64,000 nucleotides of DNA. Origin: Phoronis australis. Lineage: Eukaryota > Phoronida > Phoronidae. The stretch covers positions 609,516-673,515 of the forward strand of contig NMRA01000161.1 in NCBI GenBank assembly GCA_002633005.1, in the 5' to 3' direction. Under the pieces are notes generated by a model. The model made no database searches. It was not told the origin of the DNA and was given only the letters and a program-made list of their open reading frames with translations. This document shows, one piece after another, positions 26,901-41,900 of the stretch (position 1 is the first letter of the stretch; each line of letters begins with the position of its first letter). Made by a program: the position numbers and the translations under genes.

Positions 26901-29900
26901 TTCTTCTGCTTCAGTCTCTCTATCTCCATGACAAGCTCGCGTTCTGTTAAAACAGGAAGCAAATGGGGGCGTGACATTTTAACCGAGAGGTGAAACCTGA
27001 CATCGCCCTCGAAAAAGAAATAGAATGGGTATTGATCATTTAATGGATGACAAAAACAGATATCAGTCCTTAAAGCAGGGCTTGGAATGACCAATGACAA
27101 AAAACGCGGAAACTTTTACGGCCCAAATCTTGCCCGATAACCAGCCTTGAAATGGTCAGTGTGAACCTTTCCCCGACAAAAATCGGGAGGACTAAAAAAA
27201 AAAAAATAGGTTACCACCATCTGTAGCATACATCTGCGTCCTTTCAGCTCGCCCGTCCACTCCCAATCCTCCCAATCCACACATTTTGGCTGCAGAGTGG
27301 TAGTATTTCTCGCCGCGCTTAACAATAACACGAGACGCCATTGAAAATCTCCCACCACGCTGTCCCAGATGCCCCGGCAATGTTGACAATTTACGTTCCT
27401 CCGAAACATAAAGAGCAACTTCCGCTTTTCGAGGTGAACGTCGTCTGCAACGCCGCGGTAAGAAAGGAATTTGCCACGGAAATTTTATATCAAATCCGAT
27501 TTTTTTACGCAGAAATATTATAACAAAAGCGGAAAGCACATTTGAAAAAAGCGGAAATCTGCATTTCCGCGGAAAATTCCAAGCCCTGCTAAAGACAAGA
27601 AGCAAAGAGGTAGTGACAGACATTGCCTTCTCTCACCAGCAGGTGACTGCACATGTTTTATAATACTTTATTATGAAGGATAATATTAACATAAACTACT
27701 GTGGAATAATTTTGAAAAACTAAAAAATGACTGGCCATTTGTTGTCTGCACTGGTGGGATGATTTCCCAAAATCCATTGTGCATTGAACGTCTCGCTCAA
27801 TCCATAAAAATGTTAATGCAAATAGCACTAACGCGTTGTTGACCACCTTGTGACACTCAATGTGAGTAGTAAAAACTCCTTATTGATGTAAACAGAAGTA
27901 AACTCAGAACTTGACCGAGTCACACAAACAGCAGCTTGATCTCTTGAAGATACTTTATGAACGGAAATTTTCAAAAAAAATCATTTTACAAAACTGAAAT
28001 ACTTTGTCAGAGCACGAATGAAAATGCACAGCTATTGGAAATGAGAGGCGTCCGAAAATGGCATTAAAAATGGATAGCAGTATTAACATTCGAAAAGCAT
28101 GACAGCAAGTCAACAATACCAGACTTCAAATGAATAATTTACAATAAATACAATAACAAAATCACTTAAACACAATAATTATAATTATCAAATACGTGGC
28201 CGGACAACTCACCATTCGCTGTCAGCTTTGTAACCCGACTGCTCAGTCGTCGCTTATCTTCCTGTATTCTATCCACCAGTTCCTGTAGTCTCTGGTAATC
28301 CGCCTCTCTGGCATTCAGCCGCGATTTCAATGAAATGTTGTCGTCCATCAGCCTAGCACGGTCCTGTAAAGAGAATGTAGCCTCAAGTTAGGAGACAGAT
28401 CTGGGGAGACTCACCATTCCATGACATCCTCTCGGTTGAAAGAACTTGGACCGGTGTAGTGCTATGTAAGCCAAGTCAATATCGTAAACCTCAAACTGGT
28501 CAGAGTAAATCAAGACAGCGGCAGTGTATCTTTCCGCTGAAGCTATCAGTCTATTCTTCTACCACATTATTAGGAAACAACAGGTTCCACCTCAAAACAT
28601 GAAACAAAATCAATGGTTTTCAAAGATGGCTCTGCATGGTGCTTGAACAACTGAAATTCTTTTCACTGACAATGACAGTGCCGGATACGAATGAGTTTTG
28701 CAATGTAGCAAAGTGTTTGAGTGGATGTAGCATATTAACAGCAGATCGAAAATAAACAACCCGGCAAACAAAGCAATCTAAACGTTAACAGTTACAACGA
28801 TTAAAAAGAAAAAAATAGTGCAGGTGGTCGCATCGGCGTGAGCAGACCACTCAGCCAGGCACAATGCACCAGACACCTGAAACCATTATTAAATGTACAC
28901 AAATAACACATCAAATTAAGAGTGAGCTGAGGGGCTAGTGACATGACTTAATGATCTAGCAGTGGCATCTAGTGGGATTTTAACAAACGACTTTGAGAAC
29001 AGGAGGCAGACACTCAACCCACTAGGTCACACTGCCTCCAACATTTGCCCAGAACATTAAACTTGAGAAACCACAATATACAGAGTGTTCAAACGAATGT
29101 AATGCTAGTCAGACGAGCATTGCAAAAACATGAGGATACATGTGAACTACAATCAGTAGAACTAAAAGGCATATTCTATGAACTCACCCCTTTCATTTGA
29201 ACATTTTCAAGGTCAAGACCTTCAAGTTCACCCCGTGACCTCTCCAATTCAAACTGTAATTGAAAACACACTGACTGTCATTATGAAGATCATATATTAT
29301 TTTCACAAGGCTATATTCTCAAACAAAGCAGTTTTCAGACATAAAAGCAGCCGTATAAACTGAAACATTTAAAAATTAGAACTATAATCTGGATGTTAAA
29401 ATTAGTTTCACATTTCATGTGTTATTAAGACCTTGATGATAAAGCAATTAATATTGAAAGAGCTGTCAAGTTTCACACATAAAAGGAAAACATAACACAC
29501 TTCAGAACAGACTTTAATGTTTTTCTAAAGTTTCCAGATCACACAAATTACAATCACAATGAAGTGCCCAAGAGAATATTTACATTTCTATCAAAAAGAA
29601 TTAAAATAGATCAGAATGAACTGAACATGTCATTGATTTTCTCAAATGTAAAAAAAAAAAAAATCCATCACATTGATTTTCTCAAATGTAAAAAAAAATA
29701 AATCCATCACAGAGTTCGGGTTATCATAATGGATGCATACGATACCGTAATTCTTCACAGTGGAGCAGTTAAAAACCAAAATTGTTCACTTTTATATAAA
29801 TCCTTGAAAACTGGTGTACAGTTCAAAGCTGTTGTGCTTATCCGAGTAAGGCAAGGTACCCATCGCTGTCACCATGGTAACTATCCCAATGGGTGAATAG

Positions 29901-32900
29901 AATATTACAGTTATTCCTCACCTAAGTCACACTTTTTCAATCTTTCAAGGCCAACTAATAACCAAATTTTCTCAGTCTCTTGCCTTGTTGTAGTGGTACA
30001 GTATTAACTATGCTAACAAGGCAAAACTGACCAACTGTTTAATCATTATTCTGATCCTTGACCAATCTAATGTCACCATTTGTAACAGTTAGAAGCCATA
30101 AATCATGCTACTAATGAACAAGACTTTCCTAATGATCATTTGTCTTGGGTTCCCTGTCAAAATAAAATCCCATGTTCCACCATATCATGTGCTAAATACC
30201 ATAACTGCTTGGGTTTTTCAATTGAGGGATTCAAAGATCAGGCAGCGGCAGTTAAGTCGAGCGAAACAGAACACACGCATCTAGAAAGTGATAATACAGA
30301 AAATCAAGGGGCAGACGTCAACCGGAAAACATAAACTAGACGAAAAAAGTGTAAAGTTTCCTCAAACTCGAACAAAAATAATTGCCAAAACCGTCATTTT
30401 TAAATGCTCACTGTATTGCCAAAATTGTTCAAAACATCATCATCTGTTTGTTGATGACAGCAATACCAACATAAAGCTTTCAAATACTTCAGTAAAACTG
30501 CCTTCTTTCTTACTCTAGTTGAAAAGATTTTTACAGATCCGCCACTCCTAATTAAAAGAAACTTTACCATAGTGTCCTGAACCCACAATTTTAAGCAATC
30601 ACGTACCCGTGTCTCGTTGAGCTCACGGTCGGCCTGTCTCTTGACACTCTCCTTCTCAAACTGCAGGTCACGTGCTTCTCGGTCGACATCCTTTAACTCC
30701 TCCTCTAGCTCAGTTTTCTGAAAGTCGAGCTCTCGCGACACACGCTTCGCGGACGTCTCCTCGGCCAACGACTGGGACAGCTGGCGCTCCAACTCCCTGT
30801 TTCTCTGCTGGAGATAGTCCACCTAGGAAGAGGTAAAGGAGACAGCTAGAGTTGTGTTCACAACCAGTACTGGGCACTGGTTGACCTATGTTAAAAGGGC
30901 ATTTCCCCTAATTTAGAGCCTAAAACGGTCCAAATATCATGAAAGAGGCTGATTAACTTGTAAACGTGACCTCTAAATTTTCCTTGCCATGACAGCCATT
31001 GGTTTCTACCACTGAAGTAAACAGACACATCACCAGTGATTTATGTAAGGCGTTGACATTTCAACAGGCTTTTTTGCTAGCCGATGTCTTGAACGGTCCA
31101 TTTGGAATTGGAAATCATTTTAATACACAAGTAGTCTGCTTTTCTAACTCTCACGACATGAGATCTGTAGCTACAACAAAGGAGTAATGCCAAAAACTTG
31201 TTGTATAAAGACCACTGCATGTGAGGAGTAGCACTCGAATGTATTGTAAAAGAATAAATAAAGATGCTTAGTAAAATTTTTAATAGGATTCAGATTGCAA
31301 TGGGGAAAGGCAGGTTCATTGTTCAAAACTTCATCGCTGTCATGAACCACAACGGTGTGAAGCAGAACATTCCCAGCTCACTGACTGATGCATTTTGTGG
31401 AAACATTTTGTTAATGTCATTTTCAAACGATCGACTGTTGGGTCAAAACTTTCTTCGACAGCCTAAAATATTGGAAACCAAAATGTACGTTCACCGCACC
31501 CCTTTACCCCCATACAAAGGTGATCCATTAGCCTCCTATACTTCCACCACCTCATGGTTAGAACTTAATATTTACAAGCATTGTTTTTGCTTCTAAGTTG
31601 AAACGAAACGGCTTCTTACAGGAATAGAACAAACTTACAACAAGTTGTCGTCCATGTTTCAAAGTTTACATACAATATTGGCAAAATCACACACAGTTTT
31701 GCCCCTTACACCCTGTTCACACCAAAGCAGTGATAACTTTTAAAACCGATTTACAGGATATAACTCTCTGTCTGAACAATTTACAACCAGTTTGAAAAGT
31801 TGTAACCATAACGTGGTTACAGCCCTCTATGAGGGTGGTTAAGCAAGAGGTTATAACCGTAGTAACTTGGTGTAAACATGGCAGTTGTAAAAGTTAAAAC
31901 TCAGTAGGTGGCGTTGATGTCAGATCCCACTGGAAATAATGGTGCACTGTGTGAATGGTAACAATTACATAACACTTAAAAACTACTGAAAGAGTAACTC
32001 ATGGGTTTTGTTGGTCAGAAAACGGAACACAGCTTTAGTTTGTATAGCATTCTAACACTGTGCCTGTGCAGGGATTCTATTCCTCGCAACGTGAACAAAA
32101 GGTCGTGACATTTACATTGTAATGCATCATGTTGTCACATTAGTGATTACCTGGATGTTCAGGTGTGAGATAAGCTGTTCATTACTCTTGTTACGCGACT
32201 CCAAGGTCACCACGTCAGTAGGACGACCCCCTTGTAACATGTTGCCAAGGCGATCAATCTCATCATCTCTTGTATCCAACTGCAAAGTGAAAGAAGGCCA
32301 CTCTAATTGTAACAGCAATAAATGTTACAATATAACTGTGTTACAACACACCTGGCTTCTAATGTCTGTTCAAGTACATCACTCCACTGAACAAGTTCCA
32401 AAACCAAGCCAACAGTACAGTAAAAGTTCAGCAACTTTGTACAAAAATAATTGCCAAATTGCCATGGTATATAGAACTTGAACATTGTAAAGCATTAATT
32501 TGATGCTACGTTACTTTCATGAAAAGGAGACAACATTGTGTCCTATATTGGTGAGCTTGTACAGTGCTACACACAAGTTGGTTCGCTTACAGCAAACTTT
32601 GGTTGCAACAAACGTTTTAGACAAGTGCTAGGAGAGTGCAGTATAACACAGTTCAACTGTTCCATTATCATCACTACTATAACTACTGACTGGAAACTAG
32701 ATTCTTCATCGTTACGCCACTTTTTCACAGATGTGGGTCCGACACCTCTTAAAAACAACTCGGCTCTCTCCTAAAGTGCGATGATCCAGCAGTGTTAACA
32801 AACAGATGCTGGTCTTGGAACAATCGGACTTTTATCGACAACAAGCTATCACCGTATATAAAGACATTTTCATTTTATAAGTAAACCATTCTCATCAAAG

Positions 32901-35900
32901 ACAACCAATTTTTTGGATCCTGGAAATTCAACCTTGAAAGTGTTCAGTGACACAAAAGCTACAGCAACACTCCTGTATATTTTAGAACATCCATTCTCCT
33001 TTTGCCCACATGGGGTGATCATTGTGGACTGAACCCATATACACAGCATAAAACTATCACACCATTACTAAATTTTAGGAAGCAGAGAGGAACATTAATG
33101 TTATGTAGGACCTGATCACATTAGCACACAGAGGTTTGGTGATGACCGGGGGGGGGGGGGGATTTATTGGATAACCCTCTCTCTCTACTCAACTGCATGG
33201 ACTCTAGTAGGATAACAAAATTCAAAGCAGAAACCCTGGGACTGTCGCCCCCTTGATCCCCCCTTCTGCACATTGCTGCCTTATCGACAACTCTGTGTAT
33301 TCAGACACGTATATTAAGCTATTGACTTAAACAAACTCAGTAAAAGGATATATTTTCTAAAAACTGCCACTAATCAGGTTATGTGACCAGGACTTTTTAG
33401 TAAAATTTAACAAAAAAAACAACGTTACATTGATGGCAAAACAACGGTACAAATAACGACAAAACTTCATTTAATATAAATGTTTAAAATGATATCTCGA
33501 CAATGCTGTTAGAGTTTTCTAAACTATCATTTCGTTTTTGTTTAATGCAACATTTGACTTAATTATGAAAATCATAAAGTCTTATGGTTCGATTACTTTA
33601 ATAGCGTATCATGCACAAGTGGAACATTCAGAAAACAATTCCCTCTAAGAGTTTTGGAGAGAACAGTGCAGAAACCATAGTATCTGAAAGTTTCACATGC
33701 ATCTCAACAGCCATTTGTGAGATATGATGTTCAGCAGTTAGCCAACACTCTAGGGTTATACATGACCTTAACCAACAGAGAGGTTACAAAGTAAGTTTAA
33801 ATAGGACCCTAGAAAAATATTCGAATTTAGCAAACTTTCCACAAATTATGTTTAATTGTACGCACTGTTCTCCAAAACACCGTTAGGAATTGTTTTTAAA
33901 ATGATCCACTTTTTCACGAGGGGCTATAAAAATGGAACAAAATCGACAAGCTTTCTACTTACAGAAAATGTGTATTTTTACCGAGTTAAAATCTATCTTG
34001 GTACGTCGCTAAATACATAGAACGCAAATACCGGTACCTACACATATACAATATGTACTGTTACTAGTAGTGGCGGTATCTTTTCATTACCAGCACCGGT
34101 AAGTTATAGGAACAAATATTTCTAGCAATGACACCATGAACAATCAGTTACGTACAACAAAATGTACAATTTCTTGAGACACTCGATACATGTATTTGAT
34201 AACAGATTCATGGCTTTAAAATAAATGTTCTCTGTGTAAATATTCTGAATAAACTTTTGAATTGATGTATTTATGAATGTGTAGGCAATGCCTATGATGT
34301 ACATTAAATGATATTGTTATTGAAGTTGACTAGTTCAGACAAACATTGAGATAACAGACCATTAATGAAACCATAACCTGATATCATCTGGATAGGATGT
34401 TCACACATTCACCAACTCCTCCGGACAAATGCAAGGATACTAGACCTCAAGTTACAACAAATTAATATTAGGTACTCAGAGAATACAAAGGTAGAGTATG
34501 TAGATGTATTGTATTCCTGCAGAGAAGACATCCTTGGCACAAGACAATTTGAATACCAAGATCATTTTGGCACAAATACCTATCTAAAAACAGTAGAATG
34601 CAGACCTCAATATTTTGAAATGGTAGTTTTATCTGGGTCAATTTATTCCGAGTCATATTCTGTTTTCTGAACGACTTTCTAAATGTCGGCATTGCAACAG
34701 TAAGCAGTATCATTCACACAGTCTTGAGAAAATTCAACTCGAAAATTCACCATACCTACCAAACGAACTCAAAATACTATTGTTTTTTTTCAAACATTCT
34801 CAATGAATGCCATAGGTGCATGTAAAGAATCATAAAATGATATCTACCATACCCATCGAAAGAGATAAAAAACAGTATTTTTCCTTTTCTCATATTTTTA
34901 ATTCATGTCACAACAGTATTTTTCCTTTTCTAATATTTCTAATTCATGTCACAAGTGCATATAAAGAATATCAAAAATATAAGGGTAGAAACGACCTTTT
35001 TTCCTTCAGTCTTTTCCCAAAACTACACCCATACGTGGGCATGTTACAGCAGATACGCAGGGGTCTCAATATTATCACATCTAGTCAAAAATACTACAAA
35101 GCAAACACTGGGACTATGGACAATGCTCTTTATCTGAATACTCAAACATCCCAAAGGACATGTGTATTTCCTCTCAAGAACTAGTCGCCTGTTTGACAAC
35201 TTTTTCACATTAAGTTCAGGCAATAAAATGATCAAGTTATGAACAGGTGCACGGATAAAGCCAAAGATCAATAGGGCCAGTAAAGGGCACTCCCAGAGAA
35301 AGGCGAAGGTACAAAAAGACTACAGATCCAGATCAACAGATGTGCACATACCAGCCATACATATTTAATGCCAGTATTGACGTTTGTAACATAACCAACA
35401 TAATAATAACACCTGGGTTATTGATACTACTCTTACTACAACATACACATGTGCTTTGGTAATTGGTAATGATTTGGTAATTGACTGAACTTCGTAGAAT
35501 TGTCTTTGCTAAAGGAATTCAACTTGGCAAGTATACCTTAGGGTGAACTAGTCAAGATATGGATATTGATATTACGGTACAAGCAACATTTCCGCACAAA
35601 GATCCAAAAAGATTTACCTGGCCGCTATCAAATTTTAGACAAAGATAATGGCCAAAATTGAATTGATCATTTTTCATTTTTCAAAGACTTGTAATTGTAA
35701 CATTGTGAATGTCTATAATGTCTGAACACATTGTATGATGGCAGCTTGAGCAAAGAACGCCAAAAATCATGTGTTTTGTTTCCAAAATCTTTATTTACAT
35801 CTTCACTTTTAAATGCTACCCACAACTTTTATTTATGAGCAAAAAAAAAAATGTTTGGTACGATTTCGATTAAATTCAGTTACGAAGCAAAGTGAATAAA

Positions 35901-38900
35901 TTTTCAGATCTACGCAACATCAGTCTCAGACGATGAACTGCTGTAGGGTTCTAAAGCGAATACCTTTCTTCGCGTTGAAATGTGCTTAATGATCTTTTGC
36001 TTAAACCACGCGCCGAATTAGTTATTCGTTACGTCCAATCAAAGTGGAGTTTACATTCAGTGCGTAATGACATCATCATTTACATAGTCACTTGACAACA
36101 ATCTGCAACATTCTTCAAAAGTTCCTTTCCGCCCATGTAGAAAGTCTTCCGCCATTTAGAGATTTGAGAGCACAGGCGTGTTTGAGCTATATGAACTGAT
36201 TAAAACTATGGGTTGATTAAGCAATAGTGCTTATTGATTATGTAAAATTGCACGTTCATTAAACAAAAAGTGTGTATTGAATAAGAACAGAACAATGATC
36301 ATTTAAGAACTAATTCAGCGCGATGATAAGCAAAATGTACGCATAGATCAAGCAAAATCTATGAGTTGATTGAGCAAAACTACGTATTGATTAAGTAAAA
36401 CTACGAGTTGTTTAAGCACATTTCAACGCGAAAAAAGGTATTCGTTTAAGAACCCTTTGGCGCTTCATACCAGACAGCTGAACGTAATGTCCAAAATGAG
36501 CTTCTGCAATCGTATTCATCAATTTCAAATGTCACAAACTGCTTGGCCCAGTTGATAGAAACTCCCATATTAAAGCAAAGAAACTACCACTACCTGTTTT
36601 TCACACCAGGGGGAACCATATACATCTTGTGTAGAATTTTGTGAAGAATAGTGATGCTTTCATAATTTTGCCCGCATAAGTTAAACACCCTGGTGTGACA
36701 ACTGCATGGTATGTCATTGACTGAATATAAATTGGCAACTAAAAACCTGGAAATAAGCAGTGGCCATCAGGGTGTTCCCTAAAGCACACTGACATCATAT
36801 ATCACCCTTCCAAGAATAGACAATCACCCTGAGGCTATATCACCAGTGCTAACAGTATGAACACAACCTAAGTAAAGCAATACACTTGACTTAAAGTCAT
36901 TGGCAAGCACATGGCAGCTTGTTACCAGAGTGGAGGACTGAATACCAGACTAGGGTTCATCACCACTGACACACTTATCAAGTAACAGTAAAACATGCAC
37001 AGAGCCTGGCACAATGTTCCTGGCTCATTTAATATGAATTTGATCAGTGGTCTTGGCAGACTTTAATGTTACAGTGAATAGGGGATCACATAACCCTATT
37101 GAAAGTTCACACCAGATATAGTACACAGAAGTGAGGCCTATTATGGCCCTATGATAACAAGTGCAGACCTTTAACCGGCTTTTGGTTGGTGAGAGGTGTC
37201 GCCTCCTGGGACTTCGTGAACTCCTCAATGACATTCTGCCGAGCAACTGTTGGACTCACACAATCCCCTGCATAGCAGCGCCGGCACACAGCTGGCCAAG
37301 TTTTGGTCAACTACACTCCAGAATTTAAAATTTAACAGTTACTGATAAGGCCAAATAGGCCAAAGGTACTGAGCCAACATCAAAGGGGTCACAGCATACC
37401 ATTATACAGACTTTATCAATAAATAGCCTTATTCAAAGCACAAGCACACTAGCCAAGCTCCGCCCATCTGGGACAGTTTATCCAATTGCCTATTGGAGCT
37501 GGGGAAGCAAAATCTATATAAGGAAGCTGACTGTTGACATAAGGCCTGGGGGGATGGCGTACCTAACAACTGATCTTGGTTTGCACAATAAGCATTACAT
37601 AGAAGATAAAAATGTTAAGCACTGACCCATTGTGTAGCTCACGTCTGATTAAGCAGACATAAAAAATGCAATGAATGTTCACAACAAGTGGAAATCAGCA
37701 GGACTTCATTATTCTCTAACAGGTAATAGCCAGTAGTGCACAAGAATGTTGTAATTGGTACTTCCATCCCAGGGAGCAGACAGCATCAGTGTGAACACCC
37801 CTGCAGTGGAAGAGTGGACCGGGCTAATCCTCAATTATTAAGCACAATGTTTGTATTTCAATAGGGTAAAGAAGGTATTAAGCTAAGAAAAGTTTATTAC
37901 CAGTATGTTTAGAGTAAAAGCAGGGCTTGTGAAAAAGCCTGTCTATTAAAGAAAACAACAGGGGTACTTGATGTGAAACCTGTCATTTTTAGTGCAACAT
38001 TGTGCTTGATAGAGCCACACTCAAATGCTCCAGAGAAACTTACAACTAGGACGGATATGTACACGCAAGTTCCAATGTCTGTGACATAAACTGTTTTCAG
38101 TGATAACATAGACACCTTCTCCCCCTATGGCAAAATAATTACCAGTAAATTTCAAAGATATAAAATCAATGATTCATGAACAACTATGATTTACACAACC
38201 TGACATATTTTTTTACACCTTAGTACACTATACTGATATAATAACATGAATCGAGATGTCACAAATTACTTTTNATTTCACATATATCAAAAACACATTG
38301 TTTGATTGGACTGAGTTTTCGAAATTTTAAGCAGCTAACGCACTTCTGAACCAAGTCAAACAAATAAATAACAAGCCTCCATCAGCTTATCAAATTTCTT
38401 AGAATGTCAAAATAATTTTTAAATTAAAATACCTATTTGTACAGCAACAGACCAAAATAATAAGAACAGATCCCAACTGATGCATAGCACCATGGGTAAT
38501 TTACAACGTCTGAGTCAGTGACATTGTGGTATTTCTGGATGTGTCTGTTAACTGCTATTTTTCATTCTCATGGTACCAAAGGACATCGGGAATAACGATA
38601 ACGTTGTACAACTCGCTATGAGGAACAAAATACGAGACAGGTTTTTGGGCTAATCAGGGCTAACATTAACCATCTGACAAAAATATGGAAGTGTGCAAGG
38701 AAGATGATTTTGTCTCACTTTTGTGATGTCCACATTACGAGTTTCTCCTAGAAAACATTGTCAATAGGTTTACCGCTAGTAGAACTAAGTGTGGACTACT
38801 ATTTGCCCTGGAGCAACTTGACACGTGTGACAACTTATCCCATCTTTCTATGGTACAGTACATGCCAAAAAATAATCATCTTTCTATGGTACAGTACATG

Positions 38901-41900
38901 CCAAAAAATAATCAGATAAAATGACCCCGAATTCGCCATCATGATGGCTGACCACAAGTGTGACTACCTTTCATAAGGCAGGACTCTGAATGACCAAAGA
39001 CAAAAAAGAACATTTTCCAGGTGATATATATCGTTCCACAAATAAATAGGCTCGTGCAACAGAAATATTTTTTGTGTTGTAAAATTTAACTGAAATAAAC
39101 ATTTTTGCATGAATAAAGTCAAAACAATGATAAAAAGAGACGAAAAAAGGAAGATGGAAATCAAAAAAGAGGAAATCCTCTTAACAGAGGAAAATTTCAA
39201 GCCCTGATTTTAAGGTGGGGTTATAAGTTGGACTTTCATGCCAGAAGTGGAATTCACCATCAGAGTAGCTAAAATATGATGCCTCGTGGCGGGTCATGAC
39301 CCCTTGTGATAGGTTATAGCCCATCACGAGGGGCAACAGTATTTTATCTGATTACTTTTTGGCGTATACCGCAGAACAACTTGTTCTAGGGCAAGTTGCC
39401 CCAGCAATATGTTGTAATGCGGTAGCAAACCTGCTAATAAAGGCAAGTAAAATACCAGTTGAGTACTTCCATAGTTACATATATTGAACATACCAGCGCC
39501 TTCATTTTCGTGTTCTATTCCCCCCCATGTTAACATAGTTATAATTAACAAACATTTTTCAAAGATCATCATGAGCAATGAGATAATTTGCTCCGTGTCA
39601 AAATGTGTCTACGGTATGATGTGGATGGTTAGCTGACTGGCGGCGAGTTACTCTAGGACAAGTTATCCCAGGGTAATTCATAGTGAGGACATGACCATTG
39701 TTTTTTAAAACTTCCTTCATCTACATTTGGCCACTATGACTGAACAATTAGCAGGTGACACCAAAATTTGTTTGAAGCAGTGGATTAGAAACAAGCAAGC
39801 ACAAAGTTTCACGTTATCTCAATAGATGTGTTCCCTGATATTTTGAAATCCCGCAAATATTTCAGGAAAAAATATAACGGGATTAATTCCACAAACAGTT
39901 CTGTCCTACAGGATTCCTGTTGACTGCCGGAACAACGCCGGTATTTTTGTCGCTCCAACTAGTGGGCATTGGAAGAGGAAAAAAGACAATTCATTGGTCA
40001 ACAACAGTGGTTTTATATCACGGATATGATTGGAATGTTAATGGAGCAAACAAACGGTGGGAAGTCCAGAGATTTTGTTTAAGCGTTGGCCATTGAACTA
40101 GGTCCGAATCATTTTCCGAATGTCTGATTGATTTTACATTAGTCCAGATATTTGCCTAATTCATATCTGGGAATGGTGGCATATTAATGTCATATTCTAG
40201 ATACAACACAGATGTGTTAATAACCAGTGGCTGGGAAATGCCAGTTTGAAATAAGTCCCAAAACCCCAATCAGCGGTAGGCAAACCATTCAACAAAATTT
40301 GTACAAACTGTATTTTTGCATACATACGTTTTTTCTTTGATATGAAAAACGAGTAAGAATTTGGAGTGTAAACTCCGTTTTAAAGTCATTGAATAAATAA
40401 TTTATGGTTTTATGTCAATGACACCATTGTTTCCACCTAACTGTACTCTTCTATTAGATGGATGTATACACCAGAGCAACCACTGGGGTCACCAATCCTG
40501 TTGGGAACAACGTGTGTTTGATCTGAATTTTTGGAAAATTTGGACTTCGGGTTACGGAATCCTGTACAAACCCCTCCTCCATTAGCAAATTTTGTCTGGC
40601 TGATTTACAAAATTTCCTGACAGATTCTGACACTTTAGGACCTAGAGAAAGTAGCAAAATCTCTAATAAATGAATAAAATTTACTATTACGAGACCAGGA
40701 AAATTTGGTGGAGTTCATAATACCGAGTAAATCGAGTCCCAATGCAAAATTTTTGCTGCTTAAATTTTAGCGGAAGAAATAACTGGATTACTTCCACTAA
40801 ATTTCACATGGCAACAGTTGCCTACATAACGACTGCGTCATCAAAAGCAGCGCTGTCTCGTAGAATTTTCAAACATCTGTTGCTCAGGCTGTAAAGTGGC
40901 ATTTGCATTCTCTTAACTATGCTAAGTTAAAAGCACACATTACTGATATTTTAACACAGACAATTTGTAAATGAGAAAATAACAAGGATAAAAAGATGAT
41001 TTTAGCCCTCTCACTGGAATATATGTCATCCGCATCACGCAATGTTTTCAGCTTGCGAGATAGACGGACTAACAAAGAAGACGACAGCATGGTTCAAACA
41101 AACATTAGGCAGCCCAATTTTAGGCCTTTTCAGGGCCTTTGTCTTACTAAATACATGTTTACAGCCTTACTGAGCGACAATGTTTAGTGTATGTGAAAAA
41201 GAACACATCAAAGACATAATGTGACCAAATACGTGTATGTAGTTGATTACAGCTACCCTTCTTTCGGAAGGTTATTCATTTGGCTAGTTCCCGATCCTAA
41301 CTGTAAATGGTGTGAAAGAGTACCACTAGTGCCACAATGTACTACAGAATTGTACCCCTTTGGATAAATGCCGAACTAGAAGTTATCTCCCCTTACTTCA
41401 CGAATTATTAATTCGTTACGTTACCGAGTTAGGTGAAATACTGACAAGAGTATTTCAAAACTGTTGATAACCAATTGCTGACTACCAATTTCACCCTGGT
41501 TCCATTAATCAGCTTCCAGGTTAGTTTCATCAAAAAAATTATAGTTTATGGGCAAACCCAAAGTACACACATTAAAATTTCACCATACTGGGATAAAACA
41601 AGCAGCCAAAAATTGCCATTTTAAAAATTTTAAGGGCTTCTAATAAAGTTTAGAACATTCATATTACTTCAAAATGTTATCAGATGGCAATTAGTTATAT
41701 TTATGGCAAAATATTAATTTGGTGCAAGAAATTTAAATTGCGCATGTCAGTCATTACTGTGTTCTAAATTGACAGATCTTAAATTATATACCACAAACTC
41801 AAAACACAGCAAGCCAAGGTTAGGAAAGACACAACACCACTCACGTTACACCAAGCTGAACACAGCGGCCATTTTGAAAAAAAAGTTAAGAAATAAGTTC

